The notes: generated by a model from the letters alone, not told the origin. DNA of 11,746 nucleotides from Bacteroidota bacterium (GCA_023406715.1 JAEXVC010000187.1:1-11746); one strand, 5' to 3'. Counted from the stretch's first letter, positions 1 through 7,618 are shown. Numbers and translations: made by a program.

Positions 1-797
1 GGCTTAAACTTTGCACATTTAGAGATAAACCCATAAACACCGGAGTTCTTGTTCGAAAAATCCTCCATTAAAAAACCACTCTTGGCAATTTCATCCACTA
101 AAGCCTTTCCTTTGGAACTAATCTCGTTGGCGATTTCATCAATTTTAGCCTTGGAGTAATCGGCAATGGCCGTAATTAACTCCTTGCTACCCATTAACTC
201 CAGTTGCTCCTTGCTAAGCAAGCGGAACTGTTCCGAATACATATTCATCCCTAGGCTAATAAGCATTTTTCGGATATCGGGACTCCTGTCCTCCTCCAAC
301 TGCTCATAAATCATAGTTTGGAAACGCTCAAACATTTCCAAATCCTGAGAACTACTGTCGAGTAAACGGTCAACAGCCTTTTCCACAATCGACTCATACT
401 CCAAGCGTAAATCGTTGTTCCCGTGAAAACCAATCTCCCAGAGCAAATTCTGAATAACCCGCTGCACAAAACTGTCGATTGTGCTAACGCTAAACATTGA
501 ATAATCGTGAAGAATGTTGGATAGAGCCTCTTTCGCCTTAAACTGGATAGTTTCCTTTGTAAGTCCTGTTTCTGCAATAATCACCTCAAGCATTGCGGGT
601 TCATTGCCATTGGCTAAGCCGTGGAGTTTGAATAGAATTCGCTCCTTCATCTCGGCTGTAGCCTTGTTGGTAAATGTAACCGCCAATATTTTTTTGTACG
701 ATAGCGGGTCAACCACCACCATTTTTATATACTCAGCGGCCAACCTAAAGGTCTTTCCTGAACCAGCAGAGGCTTTATATACAACTAGTTTGCTCAT
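1..797 (-). CDS. UvrD/AddA (RecB)-like superfamily 1 DNA helicase, N-terminal part only
   Basis: ATP-dependent DNA helicase of superfamily 1, likely used in double-strand-break processing or recombination in the cytoplasm. The frame is open from the ATG at 797 to the left edge: 265 complete codons and no stop, so the C-terminal part is outside the window. Residues 9-16 are a Walker A motif (ASAGSGKT), residues 39-50 read AVTFTNKATAEM (helicase motif Ia), and 102-110 read FSVSTIDSF, a motif seen in AddA/RecB-type helicases of Bacteroidota. The start is well set because the ATP-binding motif sits eight residues in, as is usual. In relatives these proteins are about 1,000 residues long and may carry a C-terminal nuclease; neither can be checked here. 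It lies 174 nt beyond mnmD on the same strand, with a repeat element between, so co-transcription is uncertain. The superfamily is secure; AddA versus another UvrD paralogue is not. Confidence 0.9.
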   Translation of the reverse strand, partial: MSKLVVYKASAGSGKTFRLAAEYIKMVVVDPLSYKKILAVTFTNKATAEMKERILFKLHGLANGNEPAMLEVIIAETGLTKETIQFKAKEALSNILHDYSMFSVSTIDSFVQRVIQNLLWEIGFHGNNDLRLEYESIVEKAVDRLLDSSSQDLEMFERFQTMIYEQLEEDRSPDIRKMLISLGMNMYSEQFRLLSKEQLELMGSKELITAIADYSKAKIDEIANEISSKGKALVDEIAKSGFLMEDFSNKNSGVYGFISKCAKFK

Positions 798-838
798 TTA
801 TTGGAATGATTTTCACAATCAATAAAGATAGGCTTTTT

Positions 839-872
839 AGTTGATAGTTGGAAGTTGATGGTTGTTTGTGGT
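839..872. repeat. Low-complexity GTTGATAGTTG-type intergenic repeat
   Basis: This stretch is built of variants of GTTGATAGTTGG, GTTGATGG and GTTGTTTGTGG, lies between two minus-strand genes and abuts the palindromic element at 873-949. Similar sequence recurs at 7553-7574 and 9411-9432, so it looks like one member of a dispersed intergenic family and not coding DNA. No function can be assigned. Confidence 0.55.
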
Positions 873-949
873 TGTCATCCCGAGCGTATGCGAGGGATCT
901 ATTCTTCGGCAAAACAATATTGAGATATCTCACTGCGTTCGATATTACA
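873..949. repeat. Imperfect palindromic REP/MITE-like intergenic element
   Basis: The left arm (873-900, starting TGTCATCCCGAGCG) and the reverse complement of the right arm (923-949, starting TGTAATATCGAACG) align along their whole length with about 20 matches over 27 positions and one gap. They enclose a 22-nt centre, so transcribed RNA could fold into one long hairpin. The left-arm wording resembles a short palindromic repeat widely dispersed between genes in Bacteroidota; that is recall, not a search. It carries no reading frame of its own and sits between the mnmD stop and the helicase start. Confidence 0.6.
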
Positions 950-971
950 AGAATTGCACAACTTTTCACGA

Positions 972-1637
972 CTACTTTACTGCTCGTAGAATATGTCGTT
1001 TCCCGGGAGGGCCGGCAAGTCGCTCAACTCGGAAACCTGCAGCCCGAAGGGCTTGTTTCACAATTCCCTTTGACGAGTATGTTACCAAAACGCCACCAAT
1101 GGAAAGTGAATTGTAGAGTTTCTGAAACATCTGAACGCTCCACATTTCGGGCTGGTCGTCGGGAGCAAAGGCATCAAAGTAAATTAAATTGAAACTTTTT
1201 GTAGGAATCCACTTGGTAAAATCCTCATTAACCTTACAAATCCTAAAGGATTGATTTATCTCAACTGATGAATTCCACGGAGCAAGCATAATCTTACTCC
1301 AACACTCTGCAACTTCGGGGTTCAAAATCTGGCCATAATTCAAATCCTTGATTTGTTGTTCTGAAATTGGATATAACTCAATGGCAGTATAGAATGTTTC
1401 AACATCACTAATTAATGATTCGTTGGCTGTTAACGCAGCATTTAGTCCGGTTCCTAATCCAACTTCTAAAATTGAAATCTGCGTTAATGTATCCGATAGA
1501 TATTTAAAGCCCGAATTGATAAAGATATGTTGCGACTCAGTTAACGCACCATTCATAGAATGATAGTACGCTCCGTGAATTTCGGAGAAAAGGGTATGCG
1601 AGCCATCGGCTGTGAGAATAGATTTTTGTTTTTGCAT
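972..1637 (-). CDS. mnmD: tRNA 5-(aminomethyl)-2-thiouridine methyltransferase, stand-alone MnmD
   Basis: SAM-dependent methyltransferase expected to convert the nm5(s2)U34 wobble base to mnm5(s2)U34 in certain tRNAs, the last step of the MnmEG pathway. The 221-aa protein shows the family (DUF752/Methyltransf_30) landmarks: the SAM-binding glycine motif EVGLGTGLN at residues 58-66, acidic E87 after the next strand, DAFAPDDQPEMW at 155-166 (compare FDGFAP..PEMW in E. coli MnmC), TYSSKGIVKQALRAAGF at 186-202, and GPPGKRHI near the C-terminus. It has only the methyltransferase half; the FAD-dependent MnmC1 oxidase half of enterobacterial MnmC is absent, as in other stand-alone MnmD proteins. The start is the only reasonable ATG. 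It lies 34 nt downstream of the PEP-binding gene on the same strand, so the two may be co-transcribed. Confidence 0.93.
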   Translation of the reverse strand: MQKQKSILTADGSHTLFSEIHGAYYHSMNGALTESQHIFINSGFKYLSDTLTQISILEVGLGTGLNAALTANESLISDVETFYTAIELYPISEQQIKDLNYGQILNPEVAECWSKIMLAPWNSSVEINQSFRICKVNEDFTKWIPTKSFNLIYFDAFAPDDQPEMWSVQMFQKLYNSLSIGGVLVTYSSKGIVKQALRAAGFRVERLAGPPGKRHILRAVK

Positions 1638-1671
1638 TCTGCAAATTTAACGAAGGATTGCTTTTACAGTA

Positions 1672-4600
1672 CTAATCTTCGTTAAAACTTACTGCAACCA
1701 ATCGTTGCGAACCATCCATCCGAATTTCCAACGGTTTTGGAAACCGCACATGCTTAAAAAATGTTGTTTGGTTTACAACTGGCAGAGAGTTCAACTTATC
1801 CCACGATATAAATGAGTAATTATCGTAGTTGCCAATAGAGCAATATCCAACATTCATCGATATCACGTTATGGAAAAAGTGCGAACCGTACGATGCGTCC
1901 AACGGAAAATCCTCAAAACTGGTTTCAACAATCACCTTTGCATTGGAAATCTGCGGCCAGGTAACTGGAATACCTATCCACCTATCGCGGGTTCCCCAGC
2001 GCCCAGGGCCAATCAAAATATACTGTTTATTCTCCTCAATCATCAAATTATTCAGGTAATCCACCTCCTTAGCCATCTCCAAAGTCATCGATTTATTGAA
2101 ATTTTCACGGTTAATAAAAATCACATCGAAAATTGTATTGATATAGCCATTACCCATACTATTGTTAGAAAGCAGAACAACCTTATCCTTAACAATAGTA
2201 TCAGGATTAATCTTATACTCCTGCACATTGCCCATCAGCGGTTTAATTTGCAATAGGAAGAACGACGCTTTATAGTTGGAATCGCGATTCAAGTCCACAG
2301 CAAACTCAATTTCGCAAGGGGCACCAAGCGCCTCCTGAACAATATCGAGGATAACATCAATTGTATGCGCCAACGGCACATAGTTGTACTTAAGTATATT
2401 CGCAAAGTTCACTACACGTGGACCGGGTTGATTTACACCTGGTGTTAAACTTCCATTCTCCGGGCTATAAACCGATGCACAATGTTTTAAAGTTCCGTGC
2501 TGTTCGGCCTCAAACAAATCCAGACGCGCCAAACCAGCCTCATCGCCGGTTAACAAATCGTACTCACGACGCTCCATATCAACCGCAAGAAAATCGACCT
2601 GCGAATTCTTTATCAAATCATCCAAAGTGTAGTTTATAAGGGTTGGATACTTTGGACAAAACCGATATGCACGACCACCCTCAACAACGTACTTCCCAAG
2701 CCCAATGGCAATATTGGCAAAGCCATCCTCGGGCTCAATATGTCCAAACGGATAGTAGTTGTAAGATTGCGCAACTCCACTAATATGTGGATAGTAGTAT
2801 TTATCGAACCTCTCACCCACTACCTCCTGAACTATTACAGCCATTTTTTCATCCTCAATTTTAAGGTTGATAGCTTTAATGTACGCCAACGCTGTGGGCG
2901 AAAACACCGATGCGTAAACCAACTTTATGGCTGTCATTAATCGCTGTAGCCTTACAGACCTTTCGGGGTGGGCATTTGGGATAAGATACGTTTCGAAAAT
3001 ACCAGCAAAGGGTTGCATTATGGAATCCTCGAGCATTCCAGAGGAACGAACAGCTAATGGCCTGTGGTAAATCTGCAAAAGCCTATCGAGCCTTAACTTA
3101 AGTTGGTCGGATAGTTCAGCATTCACAAAGTGACGCTGAATTTCCTCGTAGTTTTTTGATTTAAAGACCTTTTCGTAAAGGTCGTTCTTCATCATAAAAC
3201 ATTCAAACTCGTTTGTTCCAACAATAGATGTTCGGGGCGTCCGCAGATTTATATCGGGTGTGTACTGCGAAATATCAAAGGTGTACAGCAATGTATTGAT
3301 GAAAGATAAGCCCCGTCCCTTTCCTCCAAACGAACCATCGGCTAAACTCACAATATTACTCTCATCAACCTCCCAGTCGGTTTCAAATCCAACAATCTTA
3401 CCACGCCGTTTCTCCTGCCTATACTTTTTGAGCGTTGTAAGCAAATAATCTCTGATATCGGACGGGCCTGAGAAATCGTCAATTTTAGAAGGGTGAATAA
3501 TACGCGCAACCTGAATCTCGCCACGAGCCGAAAGCCACATAGAGAAATGGTTCTTTTGTGCGTGGTACAGCAAACTTTCGTCGGGAATTATCCTTAACGC
3601 CCTTTCGAACTCCTCCATTGTTGTAGCAATGGCAATGGGGCTTCCCTCTTGGTCCTTAAACACAAAATCGCCAAAGCCCAAGTAATTACTGAGAAAATTC
3701 TTAATATCAATCAGCAAACTCTCCGAATTCTTATTCAGGAACGAAACCTTAAGTTTAAATGCTATTTCCTCGTTGGAATTCTCGTAAGATTGCAGAATAA
3801 CAGGCAAATTAGGCAATGTTTTACGTGCGTGTTCCACCAGCATAACACCAGCATTATCGTCGAGCACACCAGCGCGGTAAAACTTTACGTCGGAAATTAG
3901 GCAAAGCATGTAGTTCTTGTACCTGTTGAATAGTTCCAAGGCCTCCTCGTAATTCCCTGCAAGCAATATTTTTGGACGAATTCTGATACGCAGAACCTTG
4001 TACAAATCGTCGGTACTCACATCCTCAACCACGCGCTTTGTTTGCTCCAGCACGCTTCCATAAAGTAGCGGTAGATATCGTGAATAGTATTTGGGCGAAT
4101 CCTCAACTAAAAGGATAACACGCGTTAATCCTACTCGTGTATCGTTCTCGATATTAACCCTGTCCTCAAGCAACTTAATCATTGAGAAGAAAATTTTTGG
4201 CTCGCCATTCCACACAAAAATCTTATCAATCCCTACTATAGAGTTCGGATTCTTCTCAATATCGTTAACAATTGAACTATTGTTTACCAATAAATACAAA
4301 GGAATATGCTGATACTCACCCTTAATTCTGGCAGCCACTTTAAGCGGATTTACAGTATCTGCACCCATCATAATGATAATCATATTGAAGTAACGCTCCT
4401 CCAACTTTTCCAGGGCCTCATCAAGAGTGGAAACTCCCGTAATACGGGGCACACCCGAAAGGCTCAACTTGGCATACTCACCCAAAATATTATCGGTAAG
4501 CCTATCCTCTCTTTCTATGCTATAAGCATCGTAAAGTGTAGATATTAGCAATATTTCATGAACCTTAAAGGGCATCAAGTCGTGGTAAACATCCCTGTCG

Positions 4601-5118
4601 GCATTATGCTGATTGATAAACCGTTGCAACAACTTCTTTGTATGCGGAATATCTGCAGATGCTTTCTTTTTTGGCGACGATTTAACTTCGCGAATCACAT
4701 CGCGCCCCTTAATACTGTTTATATATCCAACTAGGATATTTGCTAGGTTATTAATTAAGTCGCGCTCCTCCTTCAGGAATGGACCCTCAAACTCCTTGGG
4801 TAAATCGCGAGTATAGAAAATCTCAATTGCTCCAAACACGCCATCAATAGACTCAAACCCTTGCCTTTGGCACCAAGGAGTCTCCTTAAATCCAACCGAT
4901 TGAAACTCATATTGCCCATACTTAACCCTTGCAACCGTAAACTCAGAATACTGCCAAGCATCAGGTAAAACAAGGCAAAACTGATGCAAAGTTTCAGGAA
5001 TTGGTTTGCCCTCCTTAATTATATTAATTGCATAGTTGATTGCCGACAACTCCTTCAACCGCTCCTTACTCTGCGCTAATAATCGAAAAAACTCCTCGGG
5101 ATTTGTATTTTGCTCCAT
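1672..5118 (-). CDS. PEP/pyruvate-binding (PPDK N-terminal type) protein with GAF-like and two receiver-like domains
   Basis: Predicted cytoplasmic 1148-aa protein. The frame is open upstream to an ATG at 5196, but that 26-residue extension is translated repeat DNA; the ATG at 5118 (MEQNTNPEEFF) is the better start. In that numbering: a GAF-like region at about 5-139; a first receiver-like fold at about 186-319; a second at about 332-479 with acidic VEDS at 338-341, a candidate phospho-acceptor D410 (LISDVKF) and K463; then a PPDK/PEP-synthase ATP-grasp domain at about 594-964. That domain shows GSFGGKGRG at 595-603, RSSGMLEDS at 691-699, FAGIFETY near 704-711 and LQIKPL at 956-961. A C-terminal region has GPGRWGTRDRW at 1037-1047. 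The swivelling phospho-histidine domain and the PEP/pyruvate barrel of true PEP synthase are absent, so it is unlikely to complete that reaction alone. Its real substrate is unknown; a nucleotide-driven regulatory or phosphotransfer role is inference. Confidence 0.85.
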   Translation of the reverse strand: MEQNTNPEEFFRLLAQSKERLKELSAINYAINIIKEGKPIPETLHQFCLVLPDAWQYSEFTVARVKYGQYEFQSVGFKETPWCQRQGFESIDGVFGAIEIFYTRDLPKEFEGPFLKEERDLINNLANILVGYINSIKGRDVIREVKSSPKKKASADIPHTKKLLQRFINQHNADRDVYHDLMPFKVHEILLISTLYDAYSIEREDRLTDNILGEYAKLSLSGVPRITGVSTLDEALEKLEERYFNMIIIMMGADTVNPLKVAARIKGEYQHIPLYLLVNNSSIVNDIEKNPNSIVGIDKIFVWNGEPKIFFSMIKLLEDRVNIENDTRVGLTRVILLVEDSPKYYSRYLPLLYGSVLEQTKRVVEDVSTDDLYKVLRIRIRPKILLAGNYEEALELFNRYKNYMLCLISDVKFYRAGVLDDNAGVMLVEHARKTLPNLPVILQSYENSNEEIAFKLKVSFLNKNSESLLIDIKNFLSNYLGFGDFVFKDQEGSPIAIATTMEEFERALRIIPDESLLYHAQKNHFSMWLSARGEIQVARIIHPSKIDDFSGPSDIRDYLLTTLKKYRQEKRRGKIVGFETDWEVDESNIVSLADGSFGGKGRGLSFINTLLYTFDISQYTPDINLRTPRTSIVGTNEFECFMMKNDLYEKVFKSKNYEEIQRHFVNAELSDQLKLRLDRLLQIYHRPLAVRSSGMLEDSIMQPFAGIFETYLIPNAHPERSVRLQRLMTAIKLVYASVFSPTALAYIKAINLKIEDEKMAVIVQEVVGERFDKYYYPHISGVAQSYNYYPFGHIEPEDGFANIAIGLGKYVVEGGRAYRFCPKYPTLINYTLDDLIKNSQVDFLAVDMERREYDLLTGDEAGLARLDLFEAEQHGTLKHCASVYSPENGSLTPGVNQPGPRVVNFANILKYNYVPLAHTIDVILDIVQEALGAPCEIEFAVDLNRDSNYKASFFLLQIKPLMGNVQEYKINPDTIVKDKVVLLSNNSMGNGYINTIFDVIFINRENFNKSMTLEMAKEVDYLNNLMIEENKQYILIGPGRWGTRDRWIGIPVTWPQISNAKVIVETSFEDFPLDASYGSHFFHNVISMNVGYCSIGNYDNYSFISWDKLNSLPVVNQTTFFKHVRFPKPLEIRMDGSQRLVAVSFNED

Positions 5119-5145
5119 ATTCTTTGGGTTGATATGGTTATTCGT

Positions 5146-5181
5146 GGTTTGTGACAGGTGAATTGTGACAAGTGACTTGTG
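5146..5181 (-). repeat. 36-nt dispersed repeat, copy A (upstream of the PEP-binding gene)
   Basis: Read on the minus strand this begins CACAAGTCACTTGTCACA. It matches 9449-9484 on the plus strand at 30 of 36 positions with no gap. It ends 27 nt before the ATG at 5118, in the same orientation as that gene. It is built of degenerate GTCAC units, so slippage-type origin is possible. Confidence 0.65.
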
Positions 5182-5279
5182 AAAAGTGACATTCATTCCT
5201 ACTCACAATTTCCTCATTTCACTTTTCACTTTCTACTTTCAACTTTGCACCTTTTAAACCATTTCAAGTTATACCTAAA

Positions 5280-5295
5280 ATTGCTCATTAGCAAT
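5280..5295. promoter_or_regulatory. Perfect 6+4+6 inverted repeat, possible operator
   Basis: ATTGCT, four bases (CATT), then AGCAAT: the arms are perfectly complementary. It lies roughly midway between two divergent start codons, about 170 nt from each, a sensible place for a regulator site. No T-run follows, so it is not an intrinsic terminator. Short perfect repeats also arise by chance in AT-rich DNA, so the function is only suggested. Confidence 0.35.
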
Positions 5296-5310
5296 AAAAT
5301 AAAATCAAAA

Positions 5311-5325
5311 TACGTGAAACACGTA
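5311..5325. promoter_or_regulatory. Perfect 6+3+6 inverted repeat TACGTG-AAA-CACGTA, possible operator
   Basis: The arms TACGTG and CACGTA are perfectly complementary around AAA, giving a 15-bp dyad typical in size of a dimeric regulator site. It begins 16 nt after the palindrome at 5280-5295 and lies about 140 nt before the gdhA start. Which gene it would control, and by which factor, cannot be told from sequence. Confidence 0.4.
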
Positions 5326-5465
5326 AATGGCCTCAGTAATTCCCCTTACCCATATTTCCGTAAATAACTGTTTTTTAATTTATTCTGATAATCGGATTAC
5401 AAATCGACATAATTTCAACTTGTAAACAAACAAATATCAACATAACCAACTTAAACTATTTCGAT

Positions 5466-6821
5466 ATGAAAAACATGGCACTTCAAGAAAAAGTAAATGC
5501 CTTTATGGCAACCTTAGTGGCTAAGAACCCTGCTGAACCTGAGTTTCATCAAGCCGCCAGAGAAGTTATTGAAAGTATAATGCCTTACATCGATGAGCAT
5601 CCAATATACTCCGACGAGCGAATACTTGAACGAATTACAGAACCTGAAAGAACAATAATCTTCCGTATTCCTTGGATTGATGATAAAGGAAATATCCAAA
5701 TAAACCGAGGATACCGAATTGAAATGAATAGCGCCATTGGCCCATACAAAGGCGGATTACGTTTCCACCCAACAGTTAACTTAAGCATCCTCAAATTCTT
5801 GGCTTTTGAGCAAGTATTCAAGAACAGTTTAACATCTCTTCCTATGGGCGGTGGTAAGGGCGGTTCCGATTTCGACCCAAAAGGTAAGAGTGATAAAGAG
5901 GTGATGCGTTTCTGCCAAAGTTTTATGACAGAACTTTTCCGCCATATTGGTCCTGATACCGACGTGCCTGCTGGTGATATTGGTGTTGGTGGTCGTGAAA
6001 TTGGCTTTATGTTTGGCCAGTACAAACGCATTGTAAACGAGTTTACAGGCGTTCTTACAGGTAAAGGATTGAAATGGGGCGGTTCATTAATTCGTCCGGA
6101 GGCTACAGGATATGGTAATGTTTACTTTGCTCAGGAAATGCTCAAAACCCGCGGAGAAACCTTTAAGGATAAAATCGTAACCGTTTCTGGCTCTGGAAAC
6201 GTTGCTCAGTACACTGTTGAGAAGGTTAACGACCTTGGCGGAAAATGCGTTACCCTTTCCGATTCCGAAGGATTCATCTACGACCCTAAAGGAATTGATT
6301 CCGAAAAACTAAAATATGTAATGTGGTTAAAGAACGAGAAACGTGGACGTATTAAGGAATATGCTGAGAAGTATGGTTGCGACTACTTCCCATCGGAGCG
6401 TCCCTGGGGAATAAAGTGCGACATTGCATTACCATCTGCTACACAAAACGAAATTAACGGAGAGGAAGCTAAAACTCTTGTTCGTAACGGTTGTATGTGC
6501 GTTTCCGAAGGTGCCAACATGCCATCAACCCCCGATGCTATTGAGGTTTACCTAAATGCAAAAATACTTTACGGACCTGGCAAGGCAGCTAACGCAGGTG
6601 GCGTTGCCACGTCGGGTCTTGAAATGTCTCAAAACTCGTTACGTCTATCGTGGACTCGCGAGGAGGTTGACCAACGTCTACATCAAATCATGATTAATAT
6701 TCACGAAACCTGCAAGAAGTATGGAACCCAACCCGATGGCTTTATCAACTATGTTGATGGTGCCAACATTGGAGGATTTGTGAAAGTTGCCGATTCTATG
6801 ATTGCTCAAGGAGCAGTATAG
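5466..6821 (+). CDS. gdhA: Hexameric-type glutamate dehydrogenase
   Basis: Cytoplasmic enzyme that interconverts 2-oxoglutarate plus ammonium and L-glutamate using NAD(P)H, linking nitrogen assimilation to central carbon. The 451-aa length fits the small hexameric class. Landmarks: GPYKGGLRFHP at 92-102 (substrate-binding lysine K95), PMGGGKGGSDFDP at 126-138 with the catalytic-type lysine K131, PAGDIGVGGREIG at 168-180 with D171, the dinucleotide-binding GSGNVAQ at 242-248, SDS at 265-267 where coenzyme choice is set, and ANAGGVATSG at 375-384. The SDS context resembles NADP-dependent enzymes, but Bacteroides enzymes can use both coenzymes, so specificity is left open. The start could be 5466 or the internal ATG at 5475 (MALQEKV); the difference is three residues. 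No co-oriented gene follows closely and a strong terminator lies just after the stop, so it is probably monocistronic. Confidence 0.97.
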   Translation: MKNMALQEKVNAFMATLVAKNPAEPEFHQAAREVIESIMPYIDEHPIYSDERILERITEPERTIIFRIPWIDDKGNIQINRGYRIEMNSAIGPYKGGLRFHPTVNLSILKFLAFEQVFKNSLTSLPMGGGKGGSDFDPKGKSDKEVMRFCQSFMTELFRHIGPDTDVPAGDIGVGGREIGFMFGQYKRIVNEFTGVLTGKGLKWGGSLIRPEATGYGNVYFAQEMLKTRGETFKDKIVTVSGSGNVAQYTVEKVNDLGGKCVTLSDSEGFIYDPKGIDSEKLKYVMWLKNEKRGRIKEYAEKYGCDYFPSERPWGIKCDIALPSATQNEINGEEAKTLVRNGCMCVSEGANMPSTPDAIEVYLNAKILYGPGKAANAGGVATSGLEMSQNSLRLSWTREEVDQRLHQIMINIHETCKKYGTQPDGFINYVDGANIGGFVKVADSMIAQGAV

Positions 6822-6830
6822 GCATATCTC

Positions 6831-6872
6831 AACCCTGACTTGGTCTTGAACCTTGTCAGGGTTCTTTTTTTT
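6831..6872 (+). terminator. Intrinsic terminator after gdhA
   Basis: A perfect 9-bp stem pairs AACCCTGAC (6831-6839) with GTCAGGGTT (6855-6863) around a 15-nt loop, and the loop can itself form GGT/ACC pairing. One C later there is a run of eight T residues (6865-6872). It starts nine nt after the gdhA stop and should isolate gdhA from the redox genes downstream. Confidence 0.93.
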
Positions 6873-6899
6873 GTAATGGCCTAAATCGATATGTATTTT

Positions 6900-6928
6900 T
6901 TTGCATATCACATAACATATATATATTG
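6900..6928 (+). promoter_or_regulatory. Weak candidate promoter for the redox gene cluster
   Basis: TTTG at 6900-6903 is followed after 18 nt by TATATTG at 6922-6928, a poor match to the Bacteroidetes TTTG / TAnnTTTG consensus (one T short, spacing slightly short). It lies about 90 nt before the first redox gene in very AT-rich DNA, where chance matches are common. A promoter is expected somewhere in 6873-7020 because a terminator precedes it; this exact placement is a guess. Confidence 0.2.
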
Positions 6929-7020
6929 AAATATCAGTAAAAAATGCTTTTTTTGTAAATGCTTAGTAGAATTTCAGAAAACAAACAACCTTCTTATTAA
7001 TCAAACAATTAACCTCTGCA

Positions 7021-7548
7021 ATGCGCATCCAGAGAATTAGCAATAACTTAGACACTGTTGAAATAGATGGCGAAGTGGACCTATCGTTAATAATGCCGTT
7101 AATCAACAAGTACCGAGGTAAAAAAGGAAGCCTGATACCGTTACTTCAGGGAGTTCAATCGGTTTACGGGTATATACCCAAAAGCGCCTTTGAACTTTTA
7201 GCGAAGGAAACAGAACTCACCCTAAGCGATATGTATGGTGTAGCCACATTCTATGCACAGTTTAGGCTAAAGCCTGTTGGTAAAAATATAGTGAAGGTAT
7301 GTCACGGAACAGCCTGCCACGTTCAAGGTGCCGATGCAATTTCCACCGCAATTAAGGAAGCATTGGGCGTTGAAGATGGAGGAACAACACCCGACAGACT
7401 TTTCACACTAGAAACTGTTGCCTGCCTAGGTTGTTGCTCTCTTGCACCTGTAATGATGATTGGAGAGGAAACCTTCGGCAAACTCACAGGTAGCTCTGCA
7501 GTGAAAATAATTAAGGAAATCCGAATTAGGGAGAGCCAAAATAAATAG
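7021..7548 (+). CDS. NuoE/HydC-like [2Fe-2S] thioredoxin-fold subunit of an NAD(P)H-linked complex
   Basis: Small electron-transfer subunit homologous to complex I NuoE and to HydC/HndA of soluble hydrogenases and formate dehydrogenases. The 175-aa protein has an N-terminal helical part (YGYIPKSAFELLA at 49-61, typical of the family) and a C-terminal thioredoxin-like ferredoxin domain with the four cluster ligands C94-x4-C99 and C135-x3-C139, in the contexts CHGTACHVQGA and ACLGCCSLAP. Length matches the family (about 150-180 aa). It is the first gene after the gdhA terminator, and its partner NuoF-like gene starts 70 nt later. Normal role: relay between the NuoF flavin site and other clusters. 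None of the other complex I genes is present here, so a soluble enzyme is more likely than a respiratory complex I. The start ATG at 7021 gives a normal N-terminus. Confidence 0.93.
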   Translation: MRIQRISNNLDTVEIDGEVDLSLIMPLINKYRGKKGSLIPLLQGVQSVYGYIPKSAFELLAKETELTLSDMYGVATFYAQFRLKPVGKNIVKVCHGTACHVQGADAISTAIKEALGVEDGGTTPDRLFTLETVACLGCCSLAPVMMIGEETFGKLTGSSAVKIIKEIRIRESQNK

Positions 7549-7552
7549 TTTA

Positions 7553-7599
7553 TAGTTGTTCGTTGAAAGTTGGTGGTGCTCAAACCTTTAACTTTCAAC
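7553..7599 (+). repeat. Intergenic repeat with stem-loop between nuoE-like and nuoF-like genes
   Basis: Positions 7553-7574 (TAGTTGTTCGTTGAAAGTTG...) match 9411-9432 at 19 of 22 positions. Within it, GTTGAAAGTT (7562-7571) pairs perfectly with AACTTTCAAC (7590-7599) across an 18-nt loop. No T-run follows, so complete termination is unlikely; an RNA-stability or attenuation role is possible but unproven. It starts 5 nt after the nuoE-like stop. Confidence 0.6.
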
Positions 7600-7618
7600 C
7601 TTTAACTCATCACTTATT

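Larger units (their letters stand above)
5119..5465. other. Divergent intergenic region between the PEP-binding gene and gdhA
   Basis: This 347-nt gap separates two divergent genes and must hold promoters for both. The left third (5141-5253) is low-complexity repeat made of GTGACA/AAGTGAC and CACTTTTCACTTT units. The middle has two perfect short palindromes (5280-5295, 5311-5325). The right part is AT-rich leader sequence for gdhA with no clear Shine-Dalgarno sequence. I could not find a convincing match to the Bacteroidetes promoter consensus (TTTG, about 20 nt, TAnnTTTG) on either strand. No convincing reading frame or RNA gene is seen. Confidence 0.7.

Noticed and set aside
848..1192. Plus-strand open frames overlapping the palindromic repeat and the mnmD 3' end
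   Set aside because: They are antisense to mnmD's conserved C-terminal motifs and begin inside repeat DNA; the translations have no recognisable features.
5119..5196. N-terminal extension of the PEP-binding protein to an ATG at 5196
   Set aside because: The extra 26 residues are translated low-complexity repeat DNA (copy A of the 36-nt repeat) and have no domain character; the ATG at 5118 gives a natural N-terminus.
5141..5253. CRISPR array or tandem repeat
   Set aside because: Units are short, degenerate and without regular spacers; it is low-complexity intergenic repeat.
5585..6031. 148-codon minus-strand open frame inside gdhA
   Set aside because: It lies opposite the most conserved part of glutamate dehydrogenase; the open antisense frame is a by-product of codon use.
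7562..7599. Intrinsic terminator after the nuoE-like gene
   Set aside because: The stem is perfect but AT-rich with an 18-nt loop, and no T-run follows; the next gene of the same predicted complex starts 20 nt later.
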